From positions 1-54,330 of the forward strand of contig JAJDTN010000033.1 of NCBI GenBank assembly GCA_022827165.1: DNA of 54,330 nucleotides, given 5' to 3'. This document shows, piece after piece, positions 40,574 to 46,903 of this stretch (positions within the stretch are counted from its first letter, which is position 1; the number at the start of each line of letters is the position of its first letter). The stretch comes from Candidatus Latescibacterota bacterium. GTDB taxonomy: Bacteria; Latescibacterota; UBA2968; UBA8231. Made by a program: the position numbers and the translations under genes. The notes below the pieces were generated by a model, which was given only the letters and a program-made list of their open reading frames with translations, ran no database searches and was not told where the DNA came from.

Positions 40574-42042
40574 TGCGCATCGCCATCGGCGCCCTGATGC
40601 ACGAGTCCAACACCTTCGCGCCGGGGCTCACGACGCTGGACGACTTCCGGCGGACCCAGTTCCTCACCGGCGCCGCCGTCGTCGAGGCCCACGCCGGCAC
40701 CGGATCGGAGGTCGGCGGCGCCCTGGAGGCGCTGCAGCGGCATGGCGCCGAGGTCGTTCCCACCCTGTCGGCCTGGGCCATGCCCTCCCCCCTCGTGGAG
40801 AGGTCCGCCTACCTGGAGATCCGCGGCGAGGTGCTCCGGCGGCTGGCCGGCGCCGGACCCCTGGACGGCATCCTCCTGTGCCTGCACGGAGCGATGACGG
40901 CGGAGGGGACCGAGGACCCCGAGGGGGACCTGCTGCAGCGGGTCCGCGCCCGGTGGCCGGAGACCCCGCTGGCCGTGACCCTGGACCACCACGCCAACGT
41001 CACCGAAACGATGGGGGCCGCCAGCGACGTCCTCGTCGGCTACCGGACCCACCCCCACGTCGACCAGCTCGAGGTCGGGCGCCGGGCGGCGGAGCACCTG
41101 GTGGAGCGGATCGAGTGCGGGGAGGAGTTCGCCACCGCCTTCGTCAAGCTGCCCCTGATCACGCCGGCCGAGAACCGCGGCGAGCCGATCGACCGGCTGC
41201 GCGCCGAGGCCGAGGAGATCGACACCGACCCCGCGGTCGTCTGCAGCTCGTTCTACGTGGGCTATCCCTGGGCCGACGTCGGCATCCAGGGGGCCGCCGT
41301 CTCGGTCACCACCCGCAACGACCCCGCCCTGGCCCGGGCCTGCGCCCGCCGCCTGGCGGCCCGGATGTGGTCCCTGCGCGACCGGTTCCGCTTTCCCATC
41401 CACCCGGTGGAGGAGGCGGTGCGCATGGGCCGGGCCGTCCCGGGGAGGCCGGTGGTCCTCAACGAGCTGGCCGACTGCACCCTGGGCGGGGCCTCGGGGG
41501 ACGTGGTCTCCACCGCCCGCTACCTCTACGAGCACGCCGTGGGGCCCTCGGCGGCGGTGGGCGTCGTCGACGCGGTCTCGGCGCCGCAGGCGGCGGCCGC
41601 CGGGCCGGGAGCGCCGGTGCGGCTCTCCATCGGCGGCCGGGTCTGCACCGAGGACAACCCGCCCCTGGAGTTCGCCGGCACGGTCCGCTCCGTGCGCCGG
41701 GACGTGCACGGCCACACCTCCATCCACTCCGGCTACGAGACCCCCGTCGGCGCCATCGCCGTCGTGGAGGGGCGGGGCCTGTCGATCGTGCTGATCGAGC
41801 GCGCCGGAAAGCTCGGCGGACCGACCTTCCTCGAGGAGGTCGGCCTCGATCCCCGGGCGCTGGAGTTCATCGTCGTCAAGGAGGGGCTCAACCCGCTGGT
41901 CACCTACAAGGATGTGGCGGCGTCGATCCTGATGGTCGACAGCCCCGGCTTCGACCGGCAGATCCCGCGCCCCCGGGACTACAGCCGCCTGCGGCGACCC
42001 GTCTATCCGCTGGACCCGGAGATCTCCTGGGATCCCGGCTGA
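40573..42042 (+). CDS. M81-family (MlrC-like) metallopeptidase/amidohydrolase
   Basis: The 489-residue protein has the MlrC N-terminal domain: ALMHESNTFAPG, LCLHGAMTAEG, TLDHHANVTETM and YRTHPHVDQ, containing the His/Asp zinc ligands. The MlrC C-terminal domain follows, with ADCTLGGASGDVVS and LTVVVEG-like GAIAVVEGRGLSIVL. MlrC degrades linearised microcystin fragments. In environmental bacteria the family is widespread, and most members probably act on other small amides or peptides. It is the third gene of the operon with the DegT and SDR enzymes. Confidence 0.9.
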   Translation: MRIAIGALMHESNTFAPGLTTLDDFRRTQFLTGAAVVEAHAGTGSEVGGALEALQRHGAEVVPTLSAWAMPSPLVERSAYLEIRGEVLRRLAGAGPLDGILLCLHGAMTAEGTEDPEGDLLQRVRARWPETPLAVTLDHHANVTETMGAASDVLVGYRTHPHVDQLEVGRRAAEHLVERIECGEEFATAFVKLPLITPAENRGEPIDRLRAEAEEIDTDPAVVCSSFYVGYPWADVGIQGAAVSVTTRNDPALARACARRLAARMWSLRDRFRFPIHPVEEAVRMGRAVPGRPVVLNELADCTLGGASGDVVSTARYLYEHAVGPSAAVGVVDAVSAPQAAAAGPGAPVRLSIGGRVCTEDNPPLEFAGTVRSVRRDVHGHTSIHSGYETPVGAIAVVEGRGLSIVLIERAGKLGGPTFLEEVGLDPRALEFIVVKEGLNPLVTYKDVAASILMVDSPGFDRQIPRPRDYSRLRRPVYPLDPEISWDPG

Positions 42043-42119
42043 GGGCGACCGGAGCGACACGTCACCGACGGCGCCCGGAACCGGCGGGCCTCCGCGGCAG
42101 CCACCCGGGTCCAGCGCGG

Positions 42120-42420
42120 CCACCCCAGGTTGCGAGACTGCATCCGGGCGCCCGTTGGGCCTTCGGTCAACTCTCCCGCAACCCGGCCGTTGCCGTGGCG
42201 GTCAGCCGCCAGCGCGGCAGCACCACCTTGGGGGCCCTGGCGCTTCGGCCCGCGGCAACCCGTTCGGGCCTCCCGGCAGGTCTCCCGCAACCCGGCCGTT
42301 GCGGTCCCGGCCAGTTGGCGGTTCGGCCGGTCGGCAAGACCGTTCGAACTTCCCGGCAGGCCTCTCGCGCCCAGCGGGTTGCTCCAAGCCACCTGGCATC
42401 AGCGCAGCAGCATCACCTTG
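42120..42420. repeat. Degenerate tandem repeats, including a decayed copy of the adjacent gene's 3' end
   Basis: In the 356-bp gap after the M81 gene the 22-mer beginning TCTCCCGCAACCC occurs exactly at 42172-42193 and 42281-42302. A third, eroded copy (CTCTCGCGCCC) lies near 42362. The last codons of the dehydrogenase-cytochrome gene (AGCGCAGCAGCATCACCTTG, 42401-42420) recur with two changes at 42211-42230. On the minus strand that copy reads VAAGRSARAPKVVLPRW, against LAAGGRAQSRKVMLLR-stop in the gene. The stop is lost in the copy. This looks like repeated partial duplication of the gene tail followed by decay. Confidence 0.6.
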
Positions 42421-44726
42421 CGCGACTGCGCCCGCCCGCCGGCGGCCAGCCGCACCAGGTAGAGACCGCTGGCGCGGCCTCCGCCGTCCCAGCGCGCCAG
42501 ATAGCGGCCCCGCGGCAGCAGCCCTTCCAGCAGGACCTCGACTCGCTGGCCCTCCAGGTTGAACAGCTCCAGCCGCACCTCTGCCGCCGCCGTGAGAGCG
42601 AAGGGGATCGCCAGACCCGCGTTGGCCGGGTTGGGATACGGCGGCAGCAGGGCGAACTCCCGGGGCAGCGCCCCCTCTCCCGCGGCAGCCTCGACCGCCG
42701 TCGGAGTCCCGAGGCGCTCGATCCAGCGGCCGACGAGCCGGGCCCCCAGAGTGTCGACCAAGGCGGTCGCCAGCGGCGGCATGCGCCAGCGGCCGGTCTC
42801 GAGCATGCGCAGGTGGAGCAGGGAGCGGCGCGGCTCCCCCGGCTCGACGATCGACCCATCCCGCACCCCGAGGTTCACGAGGCGGGCCTTTTCCAGGATC
42901 CCCGTCTCCTCCAGCGGCGTGTCGAAGCGCAGGTCGAACCGCGCCCGGATGGCGTGGCCCGGGCGATGGCAGTTGGCGCAGTTGGCGGCGAGGTAGGCGC
43001 GGGCCCGCCGCGCCAGGGGGGCGCTCTCGTCCGCCGGCTCCGGCCACCTCGCCCGGCTCTCCGCGGGCGGCAGCCCGCCGGCGAACAGACCGTCCCGCTC
43101 CCAGCGCTCGACCAGGCCGCCGCGGTTCATCTGCCCGGTGCGCAGGCCGAGGACGTATCCCGAGGCCGGGGTGTGGCAGTCGCCGCACTGACCGCGCGAC
43201 GGGAAGTAGTGGCTGCGGGTAACTGCCCCGTCGGCCGAGGGGACCGCGTACTCCGCGGTCTCGGCCACCCCGAGGAGGAAGGCCTCGGTCCGCTCGTCGT
43301 TCCACTTGTAGGAGTACCCGTCCCACCCCGGGTGGCCGGTCCGCTTGACCAGCAGCCGCGTCTCGACGATCCGCTCTCCGAGGTAGAAGCTCTTCACCAG
43401 CACGGTGCCGTCCGGCAGCTCCCAGGCGCCGTCGGTCCGATACCGGATGCGGCCGTCCTCCGGCAGCACGAGGTAGCGCCTCTTGCCGGCCCCGTCCGAC
43501 CACAGCGGCGCGTTGACCTCGTACGGCCTCACCCCCGGCGCCGGCTCCGGCGGACTCATGCGGGAGAAGACCCCGGTCTGCGACAGCCGCGGCGGCGGCA
43601 GCTCGCGCCCGGCGGCGGGCTCGAGTTGGTACACCCCGTCGCCGGCGAGCACGTAGAGCTCCTTCTGCGCGTCCCTCCCGAAGGCGAGGACATGGTCGTC
43701 GGCCACCGCCAGCAGCTCGCTGCTCCACCCGTCCCCGTCCCGGCGCAGGGCCCAGAGCTTGCGGGAGCCGAAGTCGCCGAAGAGGTAGCGTCCGGCCAGT
43801 TGCGGCCAGCGGCGGCCCTCGTAGACGAAGCCCCCGATCACGGCGAGTCCCTCCTCGCGCCCGTACTCGAAGACCGGCGGGACGAGGGCGGGATCGTCGC
43901 AGCCATCGGGGTCCCGGCAGAGGCGGCCCTCCATGCGCGCCCAGCCGTAGTTGCCGCCGCGCTCCACGACGTTGATCTCCTCGCGGTCCTTCTCGCCCAC
44001 GTCGCCGGCCCAGATCCGCCCGGAGAGGGGGTCGAAGCTGAAGCGCCAGGGATTGCGCAGGCCGAAGGCCCAGATCTCCTCGCGCCAGCCGCGGCCGTTG
44101 CCGGCGAAGGGGTTGTCCGCGGGAGTGGCGTAGCCCTCGCCGGCGTCGACGTCGATCCGCAGGATCGCGCCCAGCAGGGTGGTCAGGTCCTGGCCGTGGT
44201 CGTGGCGGGGCTCGCCCTCCACGCCGCCGCCGTCGCCGAGCCCCATGTAGAGATAGCCGTCGGGCCCGAACTCGATGTGTCCGCCGTTGTGGCTGTCCGT
44301 CGGCTGCGGGACCACGAGGAGGATCCGCTCCCGCGGGCCGGCGCGGTTCGGGTCGTGCGCGGAGACGCGGAACTCCGAGAGCACGGTGCGGAAGTTCCTC
44401 CCCGAGTAGTGGACGAAGAACCGCCCGTTGGCGGCGAACCCGGGGTGAAAGGCGATCCCGAGGAGGCCGGTCTCCGGCCGGAAGTCGCGGGCCCGGGGCC
44501 GCAGGTCGAGGAAGATCCCGCCCGTGTCCTGCCGCGCCGGGTGGAAGACGCGGACGAGGCCGGACTTCCCGGCGACGAAGAGGCGGCCGCTGCCGTCCCC
44601 CGAAGGCTCCATGCAGACGGGGGCCTCCAGCGGCAGGTCGGGGAAGGCCCGCACGAGGGTGAAGGGAGGGGATGCGGCGGCGTGGGCGGCGGAAGCGGCG
44701 GCCGCGAGGATCAGCGGGAGCAGCAT
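42399..44726 (-). CDS. Secreted glucose/sorbosone dehydrogenase-diheme cytochrome c fusion with sorting-like C-terminus
   Basis: The 775-residue protein has four parts. Signal peptide (LLPLILAAAASAAHA). A glucose/sorbosone dehydrogenase-type beta-propeller, about residues 20-370, with GLLGIAFHPGF and DSHNGGHIEFGPDGYLYMGLGDGGG. A cytochrome-like part resembling SO2930-type diheme proteins, with heme sites C514GDCH518 and C583ANCH587. Last, an 85-residue FlgD/type-IX-like domain (YPNPANAG, LELFNLEGQRVEVL, RYLARWDGGGRASGLYLV). It would oxidise sugars with PQQ or a similar cofactor and pass electrons to its own hemes outside the cell membrane, then be sorted to the surface. Start ATG 44726 gives the signal peptide directly. 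Confidence 0.85.
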   Translation of the reverse strand: MLLPLILAAAASAAHAAASPPFTLVRAFPDLPLEAPVCMEPSGDGSGRLFVAGKSGLVRVFHPARQDTGGIFLDLRPRARDFRPETGLLGIAFHPGFAANGRFFVHYSGRNFRTVLSEFRVSAHDPNRAGPRERILLVVPQPTDSHNGGHIEFGPDGYLYMGLGDGGGVEGEPRHDHGQDLTTLLGAILRIDVDAGEGYATPADNPFAGNGRGWREEIWAFGLRNPWRFSFDPLSGRIWAGDVGEKDREEINVVERGGNYGWARMEGRLCRDPDGCDDPALVPPVFEYGREEGLAVIGGFVYEGRRWPQLAGRYLFGDFGSRKLWALRRDGDGWSSELLAVADDHVLAFGRDAQKELYVLAGDGVYQLEPAAGRELPPPRLSQTGVFSRMSPPEPAPGVRPYEVNAPLWSDGAGKRRYLVLPEDGRIRYRTDGAWELPDGTVLVKSFYLGERIVETRLLVKRTGHPGWDGYSYKWNDERTEAFLLGVAETAEYAVPSADGAVTRSHYFPSRGQCGDCHTPASGYVLGLRTGQMNRGGLVERWERDGLFAGGLPPAESRARWPEPADESAPLARRARAYLAANCANCHRPGHAIRARFDLRFDTPLEETGILEKARLVNLGVRDGSIVEPGEPRRSLLHLRMLETGRWRMPPLATALVDTLGARLVGRWIERLGTPTAVEAAAGEGALPREFALLPPYPNPANAGLAIPFALTAAAEVRLELFNLEGQRVEVLLEGLLPRGRYLARWDGGGRASGLYLVRLAAGGRAQSRKVMLLR

Positions 44727-44776
44727 GGCGAGGCCCGGCGGCTCTGCATCGGCGCGGGCAGGCCGCGGCGGGTGGT

Positions 44777-45970
44777 CTAGCCGCCGGAGTCCGAGATCTC
44801 CCGGTCCCCGGGGGCCGGTTGCGCGAACTTGGCGGGGTCCACCCACTGGCTCGCGGCCGTGGACAGCAGGGCGAGGACGGCGGCGGTGAGGAAGATCACG
44901 CGGTGGCCGAAGAACTGCCAGGCGATCCCGAAGAGGAGGGGCACCGCCACCGCCGCGAAGTGGTTCATCGTCACCCCCATGGACAGGGTCGGCTTGAGGT
45001 CTTCCGGCAGGGCGATCCGGTTGATGTAGGTGGTCAGGGCGATGCCCGACATGAAGAACAGGTTGTCGAGGCAGTAGAGGACGTAGAGCGTCGGCCGGTG
45101 ATCGATGAGGCCGTAGCCGACGAAGACCAGGCTCAGCAGGCCGTAGCCGATGGTCAGCATCCAGCGCTCGCCCAGGCGGTCCACGAGGCGGCCGATGGTC
45201 GGCGCCGTGAGGGTGACCAGCACCTGGTTGATCAGCAACAGGGCCATCGTCGTCTCCACCGGCATGCCGTGGACCTTGACGAGGGCGAAGACGGCGAAGG
45301 TGGTGAAGATCTGCCGCCGGCAGCCCTCCAGGAACTGCAGCACGTAGTAGAGCCCGTAGCGCCTCTTGAGGACGAAGCCCTTCTCCTCCACCTCGGCGTC
45401 GCCCCGGGAGGCGAAGAGCAGGGCGGCTCCCCCGAGGATGGTGGCTCCCCCGGCGAGCAGGTACATGCCCTCGTAGTTCACCACCTTCAGCAGCAGCATG
45501 CCGCCGCCGATGGTGAGGAGCATGGCGACGCTGTGCACGGCCCGCAGCTGACCGAGCCACCGCCCCTTGCCGCCGGCCGGGGAGAACCGCAGGGCCAGGG
45601 TCGCCTCCATCGGCAGCCAGCAGTGGAAGCCGATGCTCCACAACACCGAGTAGAGGATCAGGGCCGGCACCGAGCCCACGTCGGCGTAGGCCATCAGGCC
45701 GAGGCCCATGACCGCCAGGGCCGCGGCGCCCACCAGCGACGGCGCCATGCGGATCATGAGGGCCACGAAGAAGGCGTTCATGAACCCCGGGATCTCGCGC
45801 AGGGACTCCACCCAACCCAGCTCCTGGGGCTCGATGTCGAGGCGATCGACGATGAAGTTGTTGAACAGGGTGAGCTGCACCCCGAAGAACACGCCCACCC
45901 CGACAGCGGCGGCGGCCAGCAGGGTCCAGTCGCGGGTCCACTCGGCGAAGGGATTGCGGAGTCGGGGCAT
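44777..45970 (-). CDS. MFS-family transporter
   Basis: The 397-residue protein has twelve predicted membrane helices, beginning LLAAAAVGVGVFFGVQLTLFNNFIV. MFS loop motifs are visible in the second half (APTIGRLVDRLGERWMLTIGYG) and LRFSPAGGKGRWLGQLRAVHS in the first. No specific subfamily is recognisable. It precedes the dehydrogenase-cytochrome gene on the same strand with 50 bp between, so the two may be co-transcribed. The substrate could then be a sugar or its oxidation product, but this is only contextual. Confidence 0.82.
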   Translation of the reverse strand: MPRLRNPFAEWTRDWTLLAAAAVGVGVFFGVQLTLFNNFIVDRLDIEPQELGWVESLREIPGFMNAFFVALMIRMAPSLVGAAALAVMGLGLMAYADVGSVPALILYSVLWSIGFHCWLPMEATLALRFSPAGGKGRWLGQLRAVHSVAMLLTIGGGMLLLKVVNYEGMYLLAGGATILGGAALLFASRGDAEVEEKGFVLKRRYGLYYVLQFLEGCRRQIFTTFAVFALVKVHGMPVETTMALLLINQVLVTLTAPTIGRLVDRLGERWMLTIGYGLLSLVFVGYGLIDHRPTLYVLYCLDNLFFMSGIALTTYINRIALPEDLKPTLSMGVTMNHFAAVAVPLLFGIAWQFFGHRVIFLTAAVLALLSTAASQWVDPAKFAQPAPGDREISDSGG

Positions 45971-45998
45971 CGATCACCCCGGGGGCCGAAGAAAAATC

Positions 45999-46027
45999 AT
46001 TGACAATCGCTCAGCCGGACATACCTT
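45999..46027 (+). promoter_or_regulatory. Promoter of the 46289-50852 operon with an overlapping palindrome
   Basis: A perfect TTGACA (46000-46005), a 16-bp spacer and TACCTT (46022-46027). The -35 lies inside the palindrome ATTG-A-CAAT (45999-46007) in an AT-rich context (AAAAATCATTGACAATC) reminiscent of Fur boxes. The match is too short to be sure. A second inverted repeat CATACC/GGTATG (46020-46025, 46041-46046) surrounds the predicted start. The resulting leader would be about 255 nt. Confidence 0.45.
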
Positions 46028-46150
46028 GATACAAATGTTCGGTATGCCAAACAGACAGCCTGTAAGGCAAACGACAGTGCCGTTCATGGAACGATGGTGA
46101 GGAATACAGCACAGATGGAAGATCGACAAGACCGCCGACACGAGTAAGCA

Positions 46151-46197
46151 CAAAAAAGGGCTATTGGCCGCGCCTGCCAGCACTTCGCCAATAGCCC
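46151..46197 (-). terminator. Intrinsic terminator acting on leftward transcription
   Basis: Minus strand: GGGCTATTGGC (46197-46187), an 18-nt loop, GCCAATAGCCC (46168-46158), then TTTTTT (46157-46152). The stem is 11 bp without mismatch. It is oriented so that it cannot end the plus-strand operon. It lies upstream of the MFS gene and would insulate it from antisense transcription. Confidence 0.75.
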
Positions 46198-46228
46198 GTC
46201 GAGAGAAACGCAAGCCCGAAACGATCGG

Positions 46229-46248
46229 TCCCGGTCGGCCGACCGGGA
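46229..46248. repeat. Perfect 20-bp palindrome in the operon leader
   Basis: TCCCGGTCGG followed by its exact reverse complement CCGACCGGGA. As RNA on either strand it forms an 8-bp GC stem with a GGCC tetraloop. It lies 40 bp before the ATG of the first gene and inside the candidate antisense RNA. It may be an attenuator element, a protein-binding site or a pairing loop between the two RNAs. Confidence 0.6.
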
Positions 46249-46278
46249 TCCGTCTGGGCTCTTTCGTCTCCGGTGAGA

Positions 46279-46308
46279 AAGATATCCCATGGAGCCCATC
46301 GTCAGCAA
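46279..46308 (-). promoter_or_regulatory. Candidate promoter of the antisense RNA
   Basis: Minus strand TTGCTG (46308-46303), 18-bp spacer and TATCTT (46284-46279). It overlaps the first codons of the small-protein gene at 46289. TATCTT is the same -10 hexamer as the candidate promoter at 27557-27562. Confidence 0.35.
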
Positions 46309-46684
46309 TCCCCCCGTGGCCACCATCTACCGCTGTGAGCACGGCGGTATCCACCTGGTCACCCAGAACGTCAACATCGGCATGCCCCCCGGCGAGTTCC
46401 GCGAGCTGAACCGGGAAGTGCAGCGGGCCAGGAGCCTGGTCGACGCGGGCCTCCTGACCTGCTCGTACCTGTCCCTGGCGTTCTGCACCACCGTCATCTG
46501 CCTGAGCGCCAGGGTCCTGCCGGCGCTGGCCGAGGCGATGCAGGAGGCGGCCGAGGCCATCGGGGAGAGCCTCGAGTCGGGTCAGGGGCCGTCCCCGGAG
46601 GAGGCGTGCCCACCGCGCGGCGCCCGCCTGCAGGTGTTCTCAGGGCCGCGGGTCGAGCCGCCGCAGCTCCACAACCTGAACTGA
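46289..46684 (+). CDS. Small cytoplasmic protein of unknown function, first gene of a TonB/DUF4856 operon
   Basis: The 131-residue protein is of no family I can name. The N-terminal half is compact, with YRCEHGGIHLVTQNVNIGMPPGEFRELNREVQRA, quoted as the segment at about residues 14-47. It includes a Cys-x-His pair and recalls short proteins found beside iron/heme TonB receptors. A hydrophobic segment follows (LTCSYLSLAFCTTVICLSARVL, about residues 57-78) and then a Pro/Glu-rich tail. The hydrophobic stretch holds three Cys. GGTGAG lies 12 bases before the ATG. Its position at the head of the operon suggests a role in regulation or metal handling. Confidence 0.6.
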   Translation: MEPIVSNPPVATIYRCEHGGIHLVTQNVNIGMPPGEFRELNREVQRARSLVDAGLLTCSYLSLAFCTTVICLSARVLPALAEAMQEAAEAIGESLESGQGPSPEEACPPRGARLQVFSGPRVEPPQLHNLN

Positions 46685-46696
46685 GAGGACTGCGCG

Positions 46697-46903
46697 ATGA
46701 GGAGATCCGTCTTGCCCGCCGGCCTGGCGGTGTGGCTGGGCGCCGCCGGCGCCCTGTGCTGGATGGTGCTGGCCGGCTGCGAGAGCGACCCCGTGCTGTC
46801 GCCCCAGCCCGAGGAGGAGGAGGAGGGCAGCTACGGCCGCAGCGTCATCGCCCGCGAGGCGGACGACCCGGGCTCCCGGGAGCCCAATCCGGCGGTGTTC
46901 TGA
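46697..46903 (+). CDS. Very small lipoprotein
   Basis: The 68-residue precursor has a signal peptide (LAVWLGAAGALCWMVLAGC) with a lipobox, leaving about 40 mature residues with an acidic run (PEEEEEG). It has no recognisable domain. It is coupled to the receptor gene by TGATG. Small lipoproteins of this kind occur next to TonB receptors and could help position or plug them; this is inference from context. Confidence 0.6.
   Translation: MRRSVLPAGLAVWLGAAGALCWMVLAGCESDPVLSPQPEEEEEGSYGRSVIAREADDPGSREPNPAVF

Larger units (their letters stand above)
46151..46272 (-). ncRNA. Candidate antisense small RNA in the leader of the TonB/DUF4856 operon
   Basis: A leftward promoter-like pair is followed by a predicted start near 46272. 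About 120 nt later there is a perfect intrinsic terminator. The RNA would contain a hairpin from the 20-bp palindrome at 46229-46248 and the 11-bp terminator stem (46158-46197) plus six U. It would be complementary to the operon leader, beginning at the GGTGAG ribosome binding region of the first gene. No minus-strand protein gene lies to the right that could explain the terminator. The ends are approximate. Confidence 0.45.

Noticed and set aside
42335..42350. GTTCGAAC-like sequence resembling a tRNA T-loop
   Set aside because: The surrounding bases do not form acceptor or anticodon arms; it is part of the degenerate repeat region.
42003..42392. 129-codon minus-strand ORF downstream of the dehydrogenase-cytochrome fusion
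   Set aside because: It is made of the degenerate tail repeats and lacks a plausible start; it is explained as decayed repeat DNA.
40212..44780. 1522-codon open frame on the plus strand
   Set aside because: It runs through three well-supported genes on both strands, is composed mainly of Arg/Pro/Gly/Ala, and has no recognisable domain. It is a by-product of extreme GC content at third codon positions.
45974..46354. 126-codon minus-strand ORF across the operon leader
   Set aside because: It has no family resemblance or ribosome binding site, and crosses the perfect intrinsic terminator in the same direction. The region is better explained as non-coding regulatory DNA.
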